64,000 nucleotides of DNA from JBAXPV01 sp037132075 (lineage in GTDB: Bacteria > Bacteroidota > Bacteroidia > Bacteroidales > CAIXZF01). Below the pieces are notes generated by a model, which did not search any database, was not told where the DNA came from, and worked only from the letters and a program-made list of their open reading frames with translations. Positions within the stretch are counted from its first letter, which is position 1, and every line of letters begins with the position of its first letter. The position numbers and the translations under genes are program-made. The stretch spans positions 196,011 through 260,010 of the forward strand of contig JBAXPV010000001.1 in the NCBI GenBank assembly GCA_037132075.1, written 5' to 3'. Positions 27,494 through 35,989 of this stretch are shown here, piece after piece.

Positions 27494-27680
27494 TTGAAGG
27501 TCATATTCAAATTTGTCCGAAGTTGTTTAGCCCTTTGAATTTCCTTTTCTGATACTTTTCTGCTTTTTTTTTACAAACCCATGAGTCGATATAACCAGTG
27601 TGTTTTCTGAATCTGTTTTCAAGGCTACTAAGAAATTCATCTGCTTCTTCTAAAAAGATGATGTCAAAAAGTTTCTTCAT
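27490..27680 (-). pseudogene. Remnant of a HigB/RelE-type toxin gene
   Basis: On the minus strand an ATG at 27680 opens MKKLFDIIFLEEADEFLSSL, which looks like the start of a Gp49/HigB toxin. The reading then jumps from residue about 31 to what should be the C-terminus. The +1 frames give THGFVKKKQK and then SEKEIQRAKQLRTN, the usual HigB ending, but in a different frame from the start. So about 50 central residues are missing and at least one frameshift is present next to a run of nine A. The start frame runs 57 codons to a TGA at 27507; the C-terminal frame stops at 27490, overlapping the antitoxin start. Confidence 0.72.
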
Positions 27681-27945
27681 CCATTCGGCTTTTCAACAAC
27701 AAAGGGACGATAATGTTTCGTTATATAGAAACTAATTCTAAAAAATTCGGAATTTTAAATACAGTTGAATACACCGGTATTATTAACCACCCTTCGCTGA
27801 CTGATACAAATCATTGTATCTAATTGATATCCAACATGTTGATTGTCCAGGTAATTCCGGCGGAGATTAGTCAAAGTGAGTGTTTTCTGTAGCTTAATAG
27901 GTAATATGATTGGATACCCCCCAGTTTAATTTTCTTGTATTTACA
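27681..27945. other. Intergenic region between toxin remnant and cobalamin gene
   Basis: No gene is seen. A hairpin occurs at 27803-27820 (GATACAA, loop ATCA, TTGTATC) and a 10-bp palindrome CAACATGTTG follows at 27832-27841. Part of this region may be further debris of the toxin locus or the 3' flank of the cobalamin adenosyltransferase gene. Confidence 0.35.
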
Positions 27946-28527
27946 TCAAACCCTTGCCTTCCACCGTATCTCCTCACCCCCATTCTGAAACGTCAGGTAA
28001 CGAGCCAGCACAAAAAGATAATCCGATAAGCGATTCAGGTATTTGATGATCAGCCCATCTACAGGCTGATCCTGGGCCAGGCGAAGGCAGACCCTTTCGG
28101 ATCGCCGGCAAATGGTACGGGCAACATGGCAAAAGGATCCCAGGCGATGTCCGCCTGGCAAAATAAAAGAAGTTAGCTGGGGTAAGACCTCATTCATCCG
28201 GTCAATTTCATGTTCCAGCAAAACGATGTCATCTTCAACAAGCCTTGGTAAAGGCTTATGCTTTAAGGGCTTGTCAGGATCAGGATTTTTATCTTCAGCC
28301 AATAAGGACTCAATGCTAAAGAGCCGGTCCTGAATCTCCAGCAAAGTCACCCTGCTGGCCTCATCCTCAGTATGATCACGAATAAGCCCTACAAAGGAAT
28401 TCAACTCATCAACCGTCCCATAGGCCTCTATCTGCAAATCGAATTTCGGAACCCGTCTGCCTCCAATCAGGGAAGTCTCTCCTTTGTCTCCTGTCTTGGT
28501 ATATATCTTCCATTCCTCCTTCATCAT
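27946..28527 (-). CDS. PduO-type cob(I)alamin adenosyltransferase
   Basis: This 193-residue enzyme transfers adenosyl from ATP to cob(I)alamin, forming coenzyme B12. It shows the N-terminal ATP motif YTKTGDKGETSLIGGRRV, AYGTVDELNSFVG, FILPGGHRLGSFCHVART with CRRSER, and YLNRLSDYLFVLARY, all of the PduO/MMAB type. It lies 8 bp downstream of an ABC ATPase gene on the same strand and is probably co-transcribed, although no functional link is known. Two adjacent Met codons make the start ambiguous by one residue. Confidence 0.95.
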   Translation of the reverse strand: MMKEEWKIYTKTGDKGETSLIGGRRVPKFDLQIEAYGTVDELNSFVGLIRDHTEDEASRVTLLEIQDRLFSIESLLAEDKNPDPDKPLKHKPLPRLVEDDIVLLEHEIDRMNEVLPQLTSFILPGGHRLGSFCHVARTICRRSERVCLRLAQDQPVDGLIIKYLNRLSDYLFVLARYLTFQNGGEEIRWKARV

Positions 28528-28535
28528 GTCAGTGC

Positions 28536-29273
28536 TTAAGCGGGATGAACGTCATAATCCGACATGATTTTAATGGTCTCATTGAGTGTATCCGACGCAA
28601 CCTCACCATCCTTCAAGCGAATGATCCTGTGAGCATGCACTGCAATGCTCTCCTCGTGCGTAACCACAATTACTGTATTGCCAGCCTTGTGAATCTCTTC
28701 AAACAATCCCATGATCTCGATAGAAGTCTTGGAATCCAGGTTCCCCGTAGGCTCATCAGCCAGGATGATAGAAGGCTTGTTCACCAGGGCGCGGGCAATG
28801 GCGACCCTTTGTCGTTGTCCGCCCGAAAGCTCATTCGGCTTGTGCATCTTCCGGTCATCCAGATTCACATCCATAATGGCTGCATTGGCAAGTTCCAGCC
28901 GCATCTGTTTGTTCATCCCGGCATATACCAGGGGAAGCATCACATTTTCAAGTGCAGAAGAACGTGGCAATAAGTTAAAGGTCTGAAATACAAATCCAAT
29001 CTCTTTATTCCTCACTTCTGCCAGGGCATTGTCGTCCATCTTACTAACATCCAGGCCATTCAAAATATACTCCCCGTGTGTTGGGGTATCCAGGCAACCT
29101 AAGATATTCATCAGCGTAGACTTACCTGATCCGGACGGACCCATCAGTGCAACATATTCGTTTTTATGAATTACCAGGTCGATTGTTTTTAAGGCTAAGA
29201 CCTGTTGGTTCCCTACTTTGTAATGCTTGGCAATGTCCTTAAGACGTATAATTTCCTTTTTCATAACGCTCAA
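28536..29273 (-). CDS. ABC transporter ATP-binding protein (MacB/LolD type)
   Basis: This 245-residue ATPase has Walker A GPSGSGKST, Q-loop VFQTFNLLPRSS, signature LSGGQRQRVAIARAL, Walker B IILADEPTGNLD and the H-loop TH. The segment VGNQQVLALKTIDL and the overall form match the MacB/LolD group, which powers efflux or lipoprotein extraction together with an FtsX-like permease. No such permease gene is adjacent, so its partner is encoded elsewhere. It is the first gene of a two-gene unit with the cobalamin adenosyltransferase. Confidence 0.92.
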   Translation of the reverse strand: MSVMKKEIIRLKDIAKHYKVGNQQVLALKTIDLVIHKNEYVALMGPSGSGKSTLMNILGCLDTPTHGEYILNGLDVSKMDDNALAEVRNKEIGFVFQTFNLLPRSSALENVMLPLVYAGMNKQMRLELANAAIMDVNLDDRKMHKPNELSGGQRQRVAIARALVNKPSIILADEPTGNLDSKTSIEIMGLFEEIHKAGNTVIVVTHEESIAVHAHRIIRLKDGEVASDTLNETIKIMSDYDVHPA

Positions 29274-29284
29274 AATCGTGTAAA

Positions 29285-29292
29285 CAAATGTA
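29285..29292 (-). promoter_or_regulatory. Promoter -7 box (TACATTTG) for the ABC/cobalamin unit
   Basis: The minus strand reads TACATTTG, an exact TANNTTTG match, only 12 nt before the ATG of the ABC ATPase gene. A start point 6-7 nt downstream would leave a leader of about 5 nt. No -33 TTG is visible. Confidence 0.42.
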
Positions 29293-29352
29293 GATAGATT
29301 TCCTTAAAAAACGGAAAGCCTGATAAGCTTATTACAGAATCATTCAAATTTC

Positions 29353-29360
29353 TACTTTTG
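29353..29360 (+). promoter_or_regulatory. Promoter -7 box (TACTTTTG) for the UbiA-family gene
   Basis: TACTTTTG matches TANNTTTG 19 nt before the ATG at 29380. Together with the minus-strand box at 29285-29292 it makes this short gap a divergent promoter region. Confidence 0.5.
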
Positions 29361-29379
29361 CCAAGCTAAATATTTAAAC

Positions 29380-30258
29380 ATGACAATGAGCCTTACTCAA
29401 AATATTAAAACCTATGCCTCGCTGGTTACCTTCAACCATACCCTCTTTGCTTTACCCTTTGCCATGATCGGGTATTTCCTGGCAGCGATCAGGGATGGCT
29501 ATGGATTCGACCTCAGGCTCCTCGGCCTGGTAATCCTGTGCATGGTCTTTGCCCGCAATGCAGCCATGAGCTTCAACCGCTACATTGACCGTAACATCGA
29601 CGAGGCAAACCCGCGCACCCACGCCCGCGACATCCCTGCCGGACGCGTCAAAGCCAGCTCAGCGCTCATTTTTGCTATACTCAATGCGCTGCTGTTCGTG
29701 GCTGCTTCCTGGTTCATAAACCCACTGTGCTTTTACCTCTCGCCCGTGGCACTCCTGGTGACTCTGGGCTATAGCCTCACCAAAAGATTTTCATCCTCCT
29801 CACATCTTGTCCTCGGATTGGGACTGTCACTCGCCCCGATAGGATCTTACATCGCTGTCTCTGGAGAATTCAGGTTATTGCCTGTCATGTTCTCCGCTTG
29901 TGTCGTCTTTTGGGTCAGTGGCTTCGACATCATTTATGCCTTACAGGATGAATCTTACGACCGCGACAACAAACTCCATTCACTCCCGGTATTGCTGGGG
30001 ATAAGAAACGCGCTGCGCTTGTCTTCCCTCTTTCATGTCATCTCTTTTCTATTCGTCGTGGCAGCAGGGGTAGTTTGGAATTTTGGCTACCTATACTGGA
30101 TTGGATGCGCGATTTTCAGCACCTTGCTGATTACCCAACACCGCCTTGTCAAACCCGATGACCTGAGTAAACTCAACTTCGCCTTTTTCACCACCAACGG
30201 CATAGCCAGTTTGCTGTTCTCTGCCTGTGTTATTGCGGATCTTTTTTTGCATCCATAA
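29380..30258 (+). CDS. UbiA-family prenyltransferase (MqnP-like)
   Basis: This 292-residue membrane protein has about nine helices and both Asp-rich motifs of the family: NRYIDRNIDEANPRTHARD (around 67-85) and the second, ALQDESYDRDN (around 187-197). NPRTHARDIPAGRVKAS is characteristic of the 4-hydroxybenzoate/MqnP-like branch. In organisms with the futalosine pathway this branch prenylates the menaquinone precursor. No other mqn genes are in the window, so the pathway is an inference. An alternative start two codons on (MSLTQNIK) is possible. Confidence 0.88.
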   Translation: MTMSLTQNIKTYASLVTFNHTLFALPFAMIGYFLAAIRDGYGFDLRLLGLVILCMVFARNAAMSFNRYIDRNIDEANPRTHARDIPAGRVKASSALIFAILNALLFVAASWFINPLCFYLSPVALLVTLGYSLTKRFSSSSHLVLGLGLSLAPIGSYIAVSGEFRLLPVMFSACVVFWVSGFDIIYALQDESYDRDNKLHSLPVLLGIRNALRLSSLFHVISFLFVVAAGVVWNFGYLYWIGCAIFSTLLITQHRLVKPDDLSKLNFAFFTTNGIASLLFSACVIADLFLHP

Positions 30259-30362
30259 TATGATACAGCTGAACTAAAAGCTGAGATAGTGGTTATTATT
30301 GAACCTAACGATCATTAAAATTCAAAATTATCTATATTAGATTGCTTTTAAAAACGAATTGT

Positions 30363-31238
30363 ATGAAAAAATTCTTTCCCCTAATCGTGATTTGTTTATT
30401 TGCTACAAGCCAAGCTCATGCGCAGGATTCCATTAAATACTGGACCCGTGCCTTTTCGTCAGGTTTAAACTTTAACCAGGCTTCGTTTAGCGACAATTGG
30501 ACTGGTGGCGGGACAAACTCACTGGCTTTGGCTACCTTCCTTAATGCGAAAGCCAGCTATTCAAACAAAAAGAAAATTTCGTGGGACAATGAGCTTCAGC
30601 TCGCCTATGGCTTACTTCAGAATCAAAATGAGAACACCAAGAAAACAATTGACAAGATGTTCTTCGACTCAAAGCTGGGTTATAAAATTGCCAAATCGTG
30701 GAACCTCTTCGCCAGTATGAACTTCAGCTCGCAATTCTCCGATGGCTATAAGTACACTAAAAAAGACGGCGTAGAATATGACACCCTGGTCTCTGGATTT
30801 TTGTCACCGGGATACCTCACCAGCTCTGTTGGGTTTGAGTATAAGCCTGTCGATTATTTCTGGATCCGATTCGGGTCAGGGACGCTGCGGCAGACTTTTG
30901 TAAAAAACCAGGATCTTCACCTCACCGTACCTAAAAATTACGGGGTTGAAATTGGAAAGACCATGAAAAACGAAATCGCCTTACAGATCATTGCCAGCTT
31001 TGACCGCGACATCATGAAAAACGTCAACCTGAAGACAAGGGTCATGGCGATAGCACCTTATGATAATCCTGGCAGGATCACCTCTCAACTAGATGTCACC
31101 TTACGTGCTAAAGTGAACAGGTATGTCAATGTATCAATATCGGGTCTTGTGCTGAACGACCTGGCCCAGACGCATGATGTGCAGTATTCACAAGGCTTTG
31201 CACTTGGATTCATGTATCTGTTTTCAGAATTTAAATAA
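30363..31238 (+). CDS. DUF3078 outer-membrane protein
   Basis: This 291-residue exported protein starts with the signal peptide MKKFFPLIVICLFATSQAHA, cleaved before QDSIKYW. The mature part alternates polar and aromatic residues (LNFNQASFSDNWTGGG, WDNELQLAYGLLQNQ) as in a beta-barrel, and matches the DUF3078 family of Bacteroidota. I prefer the ATG at 30363 because it begins a clean signal peptide; an upstream TTG at 30342 would add seven residues. Function is unknown. Confidence 0.85.
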   Translation: MKKFFPLIVICLFATSQAHAQDSIKYWTRAFSSGLNFNQASFSDNWTGGGTNSLALATFLNAKASYSNKKKISWDNELQLAYGLLQNQNENTKKTIDKMFFDSKLGYKIAKSWNLFASMNFSSQFSDGYKYTKKDGVEYDTLVSGFLSPGYLTSSVGFEYKPVDYFWIRFGSGTLRQTFVKNQDLHLTVPKNYGVEIGKTMKNEIALQIIASFDRDIMKNVNLKTRVMAIAPYDNPGRITSQLDVTLRAKVNRYVNVSISGLVLNDLAQTHDVQYSQGFALGFMYLFSEFK

Positions 31239-31269
31239 TCTTAAATAATTTTTATAATACGTAAGCATC

Positions 31270-31656
31270 ATGGCACTCATCCAGGAATTCAAAAAATTCA
31301 TCAGCCGGGGAAATGTCCTCGACCTTGCCGTTGGTATCATTATCGGCGCCGCTTTTGGAAAAATCGTCAACTCTTTGGTCAATGACATCCTCTTGCCACC
31401 GCTCGGGATGCTGATCGGCCGGGTAGATTTCAAAGACCTGAAGCTCGTAATCGGTGGAGAAACCGGGAAAGAAGTTTTTATAAACTACGGCATGTTTATC
31501 CAGGTCGTGATTGAATTTCTTATCGTTGCCTGGGCCGTATTCATGGTGATTAAGGGGTTTAACGCCATGCAGCGTAAAACAGACGTTGCAGCGCCACCTG
31601 CGCCAACACCTTCGGAGGCATTGCTGACAGAAATCCGCGACCTCCTGAAAAAATAA
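31270..31656 (+). CDS. mscL: Large-conductance mechanosensitive channel
   Basis: This 128-residue channel opens under membrane tension to release solutes during osmotic downshock. The N-terminus IQEFKKFISRGNVLDLAVG and first helix IIIGAAFGKIVNSLVNDI are classic MscL, followed by PPLGMLIG, a periplasmic loop, the second helix FIQVVIEFLIVAWAVFMVIK and the C-terminal bundle LLTEIRDLLKK. It lies 31 bp after the DUF3078 gene on the same strand. Confidence 0.97.
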   Translation: MALIQEFKKFISRGNVLDLAVGIIIGAAFGKIVNSLVNDILLPPLGMLIGRVDFKDLKLVIGGETGKEVFINYGMFIQVVIEFLIVAWAVFMVIKGFNAMQRKTDVAAPPAPTPSEALLTEIRDLLKK

Positions 31657-31692
31657 ACCCGCCAGCCTTTAATTTCGTTCAAATTAGTATAC

Positions 31693-31718
31693 TGGTATAT
31701 TGCTACATTGGTATATTG
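31693..31718. repeat. Tandem TGGTATATTG words
   Basis: TGGTATATTG occurs at 31693-31702 and again at 31709-31718, a 16-bp period, between mscL and the LysE-type gene. The exact reverse complement of this 10-mer occurs at 51769-51778, 20 kb away, in another intergenic repeat. Confidence 0.6.
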
Positions 31719-31739
31719 ATCACAGTCCCAAACAATTAA

Positions 31740-32342
31740 ATGCTCACCACCCTCCTTTTCGCCATCACCTACGCCTTCGCCTGCGTCGTGCAGCCCGGAC
31801 CGTTCCAGGCATTCCTCTTGTCAGAGAGCCTGACTCATGGCTGGAGAAAAACGGTACCCCTGGTATTTGCACCGCTTTTTAGTGATATCCCGGTGATTGT
31901 CCTGGTGATATTTGTGTTGACAAAGATCCCGGCTGCTGCAATACAGATTCTTCAATGTTTCGGGGGTGCCTATCTTTTGTTTCTCGCTTACCAGGCATTT
32001 CAGACGTGGCGGACCTTCAATGTAAGAAGCCCACAGGAAATACCGGCACGAAGGAACTTCTTCAAAGCCGTTTTCGTCAACGTATTAAACCCGAATCCAT
32101 ACCTTGGCTGGAGCCTGGTGATGGGCCCGCTTTTGATCAAATGCTGGAATGACACTCCGATCCATGGCATCCTCATGCTGATTAGCTTTTATGGATCTTT
32201 AATCCTATATTCAATCTTGATGATTTTCCTGTTTGCTGCGGCCGGAAGCCTTGGACCCCGGATAAATAAGGTAGCAATAGGTATTTCGGTAATCGCCCTG
32301 GCAGGATTTGGAGGATATTATTTGTGGGCGGGAATGGCATAG
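31740..32342 (+). CDS. LysE-family exporter
   Basis: This 200-residue protein has six predicted membrane helices and begins MLTTLLFAITYAFACVVQPG with PGPFQAFLLS, the LysE/RhtB signature, and SLTHGWRKTVPLVFAPLFSD after the first helix. NPNPYLGWSLVMGP in the middle replaces the usual NPK segment. Such proteins export amino acids or related metabolites; the substrate is unknown. A 43-codon membrane-protein ORF follows 5 bp downstream. Confidence 0.88.
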   Translation: MLTTLLFAITYAFACVVQPGPFQAFLLSESLTHGWRKTVPLVFAPLFSDIPVIVLVIFVLTKIPAAAIQILQCFGGAYLLFLAYQAFQTWRTFNVRSPQEIPARRNFFKAVFVNVLNPNPYLGWSLVMGPLLIKCWNDTPIHGILMLISFYGSLILYSILMIFLFAAAGSLGPRINKVAIGISVIALAGFGGYYLWAGMA

Positions 32343-32347
32343 ATTAC

Positions 32348-32479
32348 ATGGGTTTCGCAATCGTATTGTTCATGATTATTATAGCGTTGATCTCAACATT
32401 GTCTGGAATATTATTTGCAACCAGACCCCAAGCCTCATTAAAGATATTGAAAGAATTATCGATTCAATATAACTCCTGA
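32348..32479 (+). CDS. Possible small membrane protein (43 aa)
   Basis: An ATG at 32348, 5 bp after the LysE-type stop, opens 43 codons: MGFAIVLFMIIIALISTLSG then a short tail ATRPQASLKILKELS. One membrane helix fills residues 3-25. The close spacing and the hydrophobic composition suggest a real small gene co-transcribed with the exporter. The evidence is only the reading frame, and chance cannot be excluded. Confidence 0.4.
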   Translation: MGFAIVLFMIIIALISTLSGILFATRPQASLKILKELSIQYNS

Positions 32480-32515
32480 TTATTTCGCCTCTTTTGTCTC
32501 CCCTTTGCGCAAACC

Positions 32516-32580
32516 CTTAGTGCCCTTTGTGGTGCCCACTCCCTTGCTATCTGTATATCTTAACCACAAGGATCACAAAG
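32516..32580. repeat. Inverted repeat of CTTTGTGG/CCACAAAG words
   Basis: CTTAGTGCCCTTTGTGGT (32516-32533) is complementary at 14 of 18 positions to ACCACAAGGATCACAAAG (32563-32580), with about 29 bp between. Looser copies of the same words extend on both sides (about 32490-32606). It lies between the small ORF and the MFS gene, and makes the upstream in-frame extension of the MFS gene an unlikely coding sequence. Confidence 0.55.
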
Positions 32581-32634
32581 GAAAACACACAAAAGTCACA
32601 AGGGATACAATTGATTTTTATACTATTTTTACGA

Positions 32635-33867
32635 ATGGAAAAATTGGAAACATCAACATTCAAAGTATATAAATACCGCTGGGTTGTATTGATCGCTTAT
32701 ATGCTGATCGTTGCCATGAACCAGCTGTTATGGATCACATTTGCCCCGATCACCAGCGATGCTGTTAAATTTTACCAGGTTACGGATCTGCAGATCGGTC
32801 TGCTTTCGATGTGTTTCATGATCGTATTTATCCTCCTTTCCATTCCCGCCTCCTGGATCATCGACACCTATGGGATCCGCATTGGCGTAGGAATCGGAGC
32901 CGTTTTAACGGGGGTATTCGGCCTGCTTCGCGGCATGGTGCCTCATGATTTTACACTCTTATTGCTTGCCCAAATCGGGATCGCTGCAGGCCAGCCTTTT
33001 TTACTCAATGCCATCACAAAAATTGCAGCCCGCTGGTTTCCCTTCGAAGAGAGAGCCACGGCTTCAGGACTGGGTTCCCTGGCCATGTATCTCGGCATTT
33101 TAATCGGCATGATCCTGACACCCTTACTGACCGCCAGTCATGGGATTATCGGGATGTTATCCATCTATGGAATTTCAGCCATCATCGCCGCAGTTCTCTT
33201 CCTTTTGGTAGTCAAAGAAAGGCCACTGACTGCACCTTGTCTGCCCGGACAGGAAGAACGGTCCCTTGCCCTTGATGGCTTAAAAGACACTTTGCGCAAC
33301 AAAGGATTTAATTGGCTGATGCTCATCTTTTTTATCGGCCTGGGCGTGTTTAACAGCGTAGCTACCTGGATCGAAGACATCCTCCGCCCCAGAGGATTCT
33401 CGGCAACACAGGCCGGGCTCACCGGCGGACTCATGATCCTCGGTGGCATTCTCGGAGCCATCATCATGCCGATGCTTTCAGATTATTATAAAAAGAGAAT
33501 TCCTTTTATCATCATTGCGCTGATCGGGGCAACTGCAGGACTGACAGGCATCAGCTTTGCCTCCACTTACTGGATGCTGCTCACCTCCGGGTTTATCCTG
33601 GGATTTTTCCTCCTCAGCGCCGGCCCCATTGGCTTTCAATATGGCGCGGAAATCACCTACCCTGCCTCGGAAGGGACCTCCAACGGCTTACTCCTCATGG
33701 TAGGACAGGTCTCAGGAATTGCATTTATTGTCGCCATGGATATGTTCAAGTCACCACTTACTGGCTCCATGACCTCACCCCTTGTCGTGCTGATTGGTCT
33801 CATGGTCCTCAGCATTTTGTTGTCATCAAAACTGCGGGAATCCGTGATGATGAGCGGGAAAAAGTGA
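32635..33867 (+). CDS. MFS transporter, FLVCR-like
   Basis: This is a 410-residue twelve-helix major facilitator. The N-terminal YKYRWVVLIAYMLIVAMNQL, WITFAPITSDA, IPASWIIDTYGIRIGVGIG and AARWFPFEERATASGLGSL fit the FLVCR/DIRC2 group, whose eukaryotic members move heme or choline. The bacterial substrate is unknown. I place the start at ATG 32635; an in-frame TTG-type extension back to 32527 would translate the intergenic repeat. Confidence 0.87.
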   Translation: MEKLETSTFKVYKYRWVVLIAYMLIVAMNQLLWITFAPITSDAVKFYQVTDLQIGLLSMCFMIVFILLSIPASWIIDTYGIRIGVGIGAVLTGVFGLLRGMVPHDFTLLLLAQIGIAAGQPFLLNAITKIAARWFPFEERATASGLGSLAMYLGILIGMILTPLLTASHGIIGMLSIYGISAIIAAVLFLLVVKERPLTAPCLPGQEERSLALDGLKDTLRNKGFNWLMLIFFIGLGVFNSVATWIEDILRPRGFSATQAGLTGGLMILGGILGAIIMPMLSDYYKKRIPFIIIALIGATAGLTGISFASTYWMLLTSGFILGFFLLSAGPIGFQYGAEITYPASEGTSNGLLLMVGQVSGIAFIVAMDMFKSPLTGSMTSPLVVLIGLMVLSILLSSKLRESVMMSGKK

Positions 33868-33936
33868 CATCCGGACTTCATTCTGCAAACCTGACATATC
33901 CTCCACTTGCAGCTTATTGAATTTCGTCTTTTTCTA

Positions 33937-33968
33937 TTGCATATTTCTAAAGTTTCGGTTTATCTTAG
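33937..33968 (+). promoter_or_regulatory. Probable promoter of the OPT transporter gene
   Basis: TTG at 33937-33939 is followed by 21 nt and TATCTTAG at 33961-33968, one mismatch from TANNTTTG. The start point would be near 33975, 13 nt before the ATG. Confidence 0.45.
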
Positions 33969-33987
33969 CCCCTTAAATAAATAAGCT

Positions 33988-35970
33988 ATGACCGAACACA
34001 ACTCCCAGGAAGTCAAAGGATTACCAGAAAACGCCTATCGCGAACTCAAGCCCGGCGAAAGTTATGCACCCCTGATGGATCCCACAAGGATCTATCCCGA
34101 AGTCAATTTCAGGTCAGTCTCATTGGGATTGATCATGGCCATGATCTTCAGTGCGGCTGCGGCTTACCTGGGACTAAAAATTGGCCAGGTCTTCGAAGCA
34201 GCGATTCCTATTGCCATCATCGCTGTTGGTTTATCCACCTTGACGAAAAGAAAAAATGCCCTGGGAGAAAACATCATCATCCAGTCCATCGGCTCTACCT
34301 CCGGCGTCATCGTAGCCGGGGCCATTTTCACGCTGCCTGCGTTGTATATCCTCAATCTTGAGGCTGAATACTATAAGATCTTTTTGTCCTCACTCCTGGG
34401 CGGTTTCCTTGGAATCTTATTCCTGATCCCTTTCCGCAAATATTTCGTGGCCGACATGCATGGCGTCTATCCTTTCCCTGAAGCCACAGCCACCACTGAG
34501 GTGCTGGTCTCCGGTGAAAAAGGAGGCAACCAGGCACGATTGCTGCTGGTGAGCGGCCTCATTGGCGGCATCTACGACTTCATCATCGCCACCTTCGGAT
34601 GGTGGAGCGAGGTCTTTACCACCAGGGTATTCCCTATGGGACAAGTTCTGGCCGACAAAGCCAAAATCGTATTTAAAATCAATGTTGGTGCGGCTATCGT
34701 TGGTTTGGGTTATATCATCGGCTTGCGTTATGCAGCCATCATTTGCGCGGGTTCTTTTGTGTCGTGGTACGTACTCATCCCGGTCGTCAACCACTTCGCC
34801 GATGGACAAACCATCACCGTTGGCGCTAACATCCACAAACTCATCGGGCAGATGTCAGCTGAAGAGATTTTCAGGGCTTATGTCCGCCAGATCGGCATCG
34901 GCGGCATCGCCATGGCTGGTGTTATTGGAATCATCCGTTCTTCTAAGATCATCCGGACTGCTTTCACACTGGCTGTAAAAGAGATCTTTGGAAAACATGT
35001 CGGAACTGAGGAAACGTTGCGCACACGCCGCGACATCCCCATGAGCATCATCGCCGGTGGCATTCTTTTAGTGGCAGTCATGATTTTTGTTTTCTTCCAG
35101 TTTGGTGTCGTTCATAACATCGGACAAGCCTTCGTTGGCCTGGCCATCGTGATGATTATCGCCTTTCTCTTTACCACCGTGGCTGCCAATGCCATTGCTA
35201 TTGTCGGAACAAATCCTGTATCAGGAATGACCCTCATGACGCTAATCCTCACCTCGCTTATCATGGTCAGTGTGGGGCTCTCAGGCTCTACGGGAATGGT
35301 TGCAGCTCTCATTATAGGCGGGGTGGTCTGTACCGCTCTTTCTATGGCTGGTGGCTTTATCACCGACCTTAAAATCGGGTACTGGCTGGGTTCATCACCC
35401 TACAAACAACAAGCCTGGAAATTCCTGGGCACCCTTGTCTCGGCCGCAACAGTAGGCGGTGTGATCATCATCCTGAACAAAACCTATGGCTTTACCGGTG
35501 AAAAAGCGCTGGTAGCGCCTCAAGCCAACGCCATGGCAGCAGTAATCGGACCTATGATGTCGGGAATGCCTGCCCCTTGGCTTTTATATGCTGCCGGCGC
35601 TTTCCTTTCACTGATCCTCACCATGATCGGGGTACCGGCCCTTGCCTTTGCCCTGGGAATGTTTATTCCGCTCGAACTCAATACGCCATTACTTGTTGGA
35701 GGCCTCATCGCCTGGTACGTATCAACCCGTTCAAAAGATGAAGCCACAAACAATGCGCGCCGCGAAAGAGGAACCTTGATCGCTTCAGGATTTATCGCCG
35801 GTGGAGCCCTTATGGGTGTCGTCAGTGCTTTGATTAAATTCGGCGGCATCGATATCGTCAATGCAGCCTGGTTTGAGTCACATAGCGCTGAAGTCCTCGG
35901 TATTGTAATGTTTGCAGTCCTTTGTGCTTACCTGGTTTGGGAAGCGCTACGCGGAAAAAAAGAAGACTAA
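33988..35970 (+). CDS. Oligopeptide transporter, OPT family
   Basis: This 660-residue protein has about fifteen membrane helices. The cytosolic start LPENAYRELKPGESYAPLM and FRSVSLGLIMAMIFSAAAAY are typical of bacterial OPT proteins, and GVYPFPEATATTEVLVSGE and NAIAIVGTNPVSGMT are conserved within the membrane part. OPT carriers import small peptides by proton coupling. It is followed 19 bp later by pepT, so uptake and hydrolysis of peptides are probably encoded together. Confidence 0.93.
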   Translation: MTEHNSQEVKGLPENAYRELKPGESYAPLMDPTRIYPEVNFRSVSLGLIMAMIFSAAAAYLGLKIGQVFEAAIPIAIIAVGLSTLTKRKNALGENIIIQSIGSTSGVIVAGAIFTLPALYILNLEAEYYKIFLSSLLGGFLGILFLIPFRKYFVADMHGVYPFPEATATTEVLVSGEKGGNQARLLLVSGLIGGIYDFIIATFGWWSEVFTTRVFPMGQVLADKAKIVFKINVGAAIVGLGYIIGLRYAAIICAGSFVSWYVLIPVVNHFADGQTITVGANIHKLIGQMSAEEIFRAYVRQIGIGGIAMAGVIGIIRSSKIIRTAFTLAVKEIFGKHVGTEETLRTRRDIPMSIIAGGILLVAVMIFVFFQFGVVHNIGQAFVGLAIVMIIAFLFTTVAANAIAIVGTNPVSGMTLMTLILTSLIMVSVGLSGSTGMVAALIIGGVVCTALSMAGGFITDLKIGYWLGSSPYKQQAWKFLGTLVSAATVGGVIIILNKTYGFTGEKALVAPQANAMAAVIGPMMSGMPAPWLLYAAGAFLSLILTMIGVPALAFALGMFIPLELNTPLLVGGLIAWYVSTRSKDEATNNARRERGTLIASGFIAGGALMGVVSALIKFGGIDIVNAAWFESHSAEVLGIVMFAVLCAYLVWEALRGKKED

Positions 35971-35989
35971 TTTTTCAAAATAACATATA

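Noticed and set aside
27803..27841. GATACAA hairpin and CAACATGTTG palindrome
   Set aside because: Short palindromes in AT-rich spacer with no promoter or gene placed to use them.
29285..29360. Shared operator between divergent ABC and UbiA-family promoters
   Set aside because: Both -7 boxes are present but no convincing palindrome or repeat was seen between them.
32527..32634. N-terminal extension of the MFS gene
   Set aside because: It would translate the CTTTGTGG inverted repeat; the family start fits ATG 32635.
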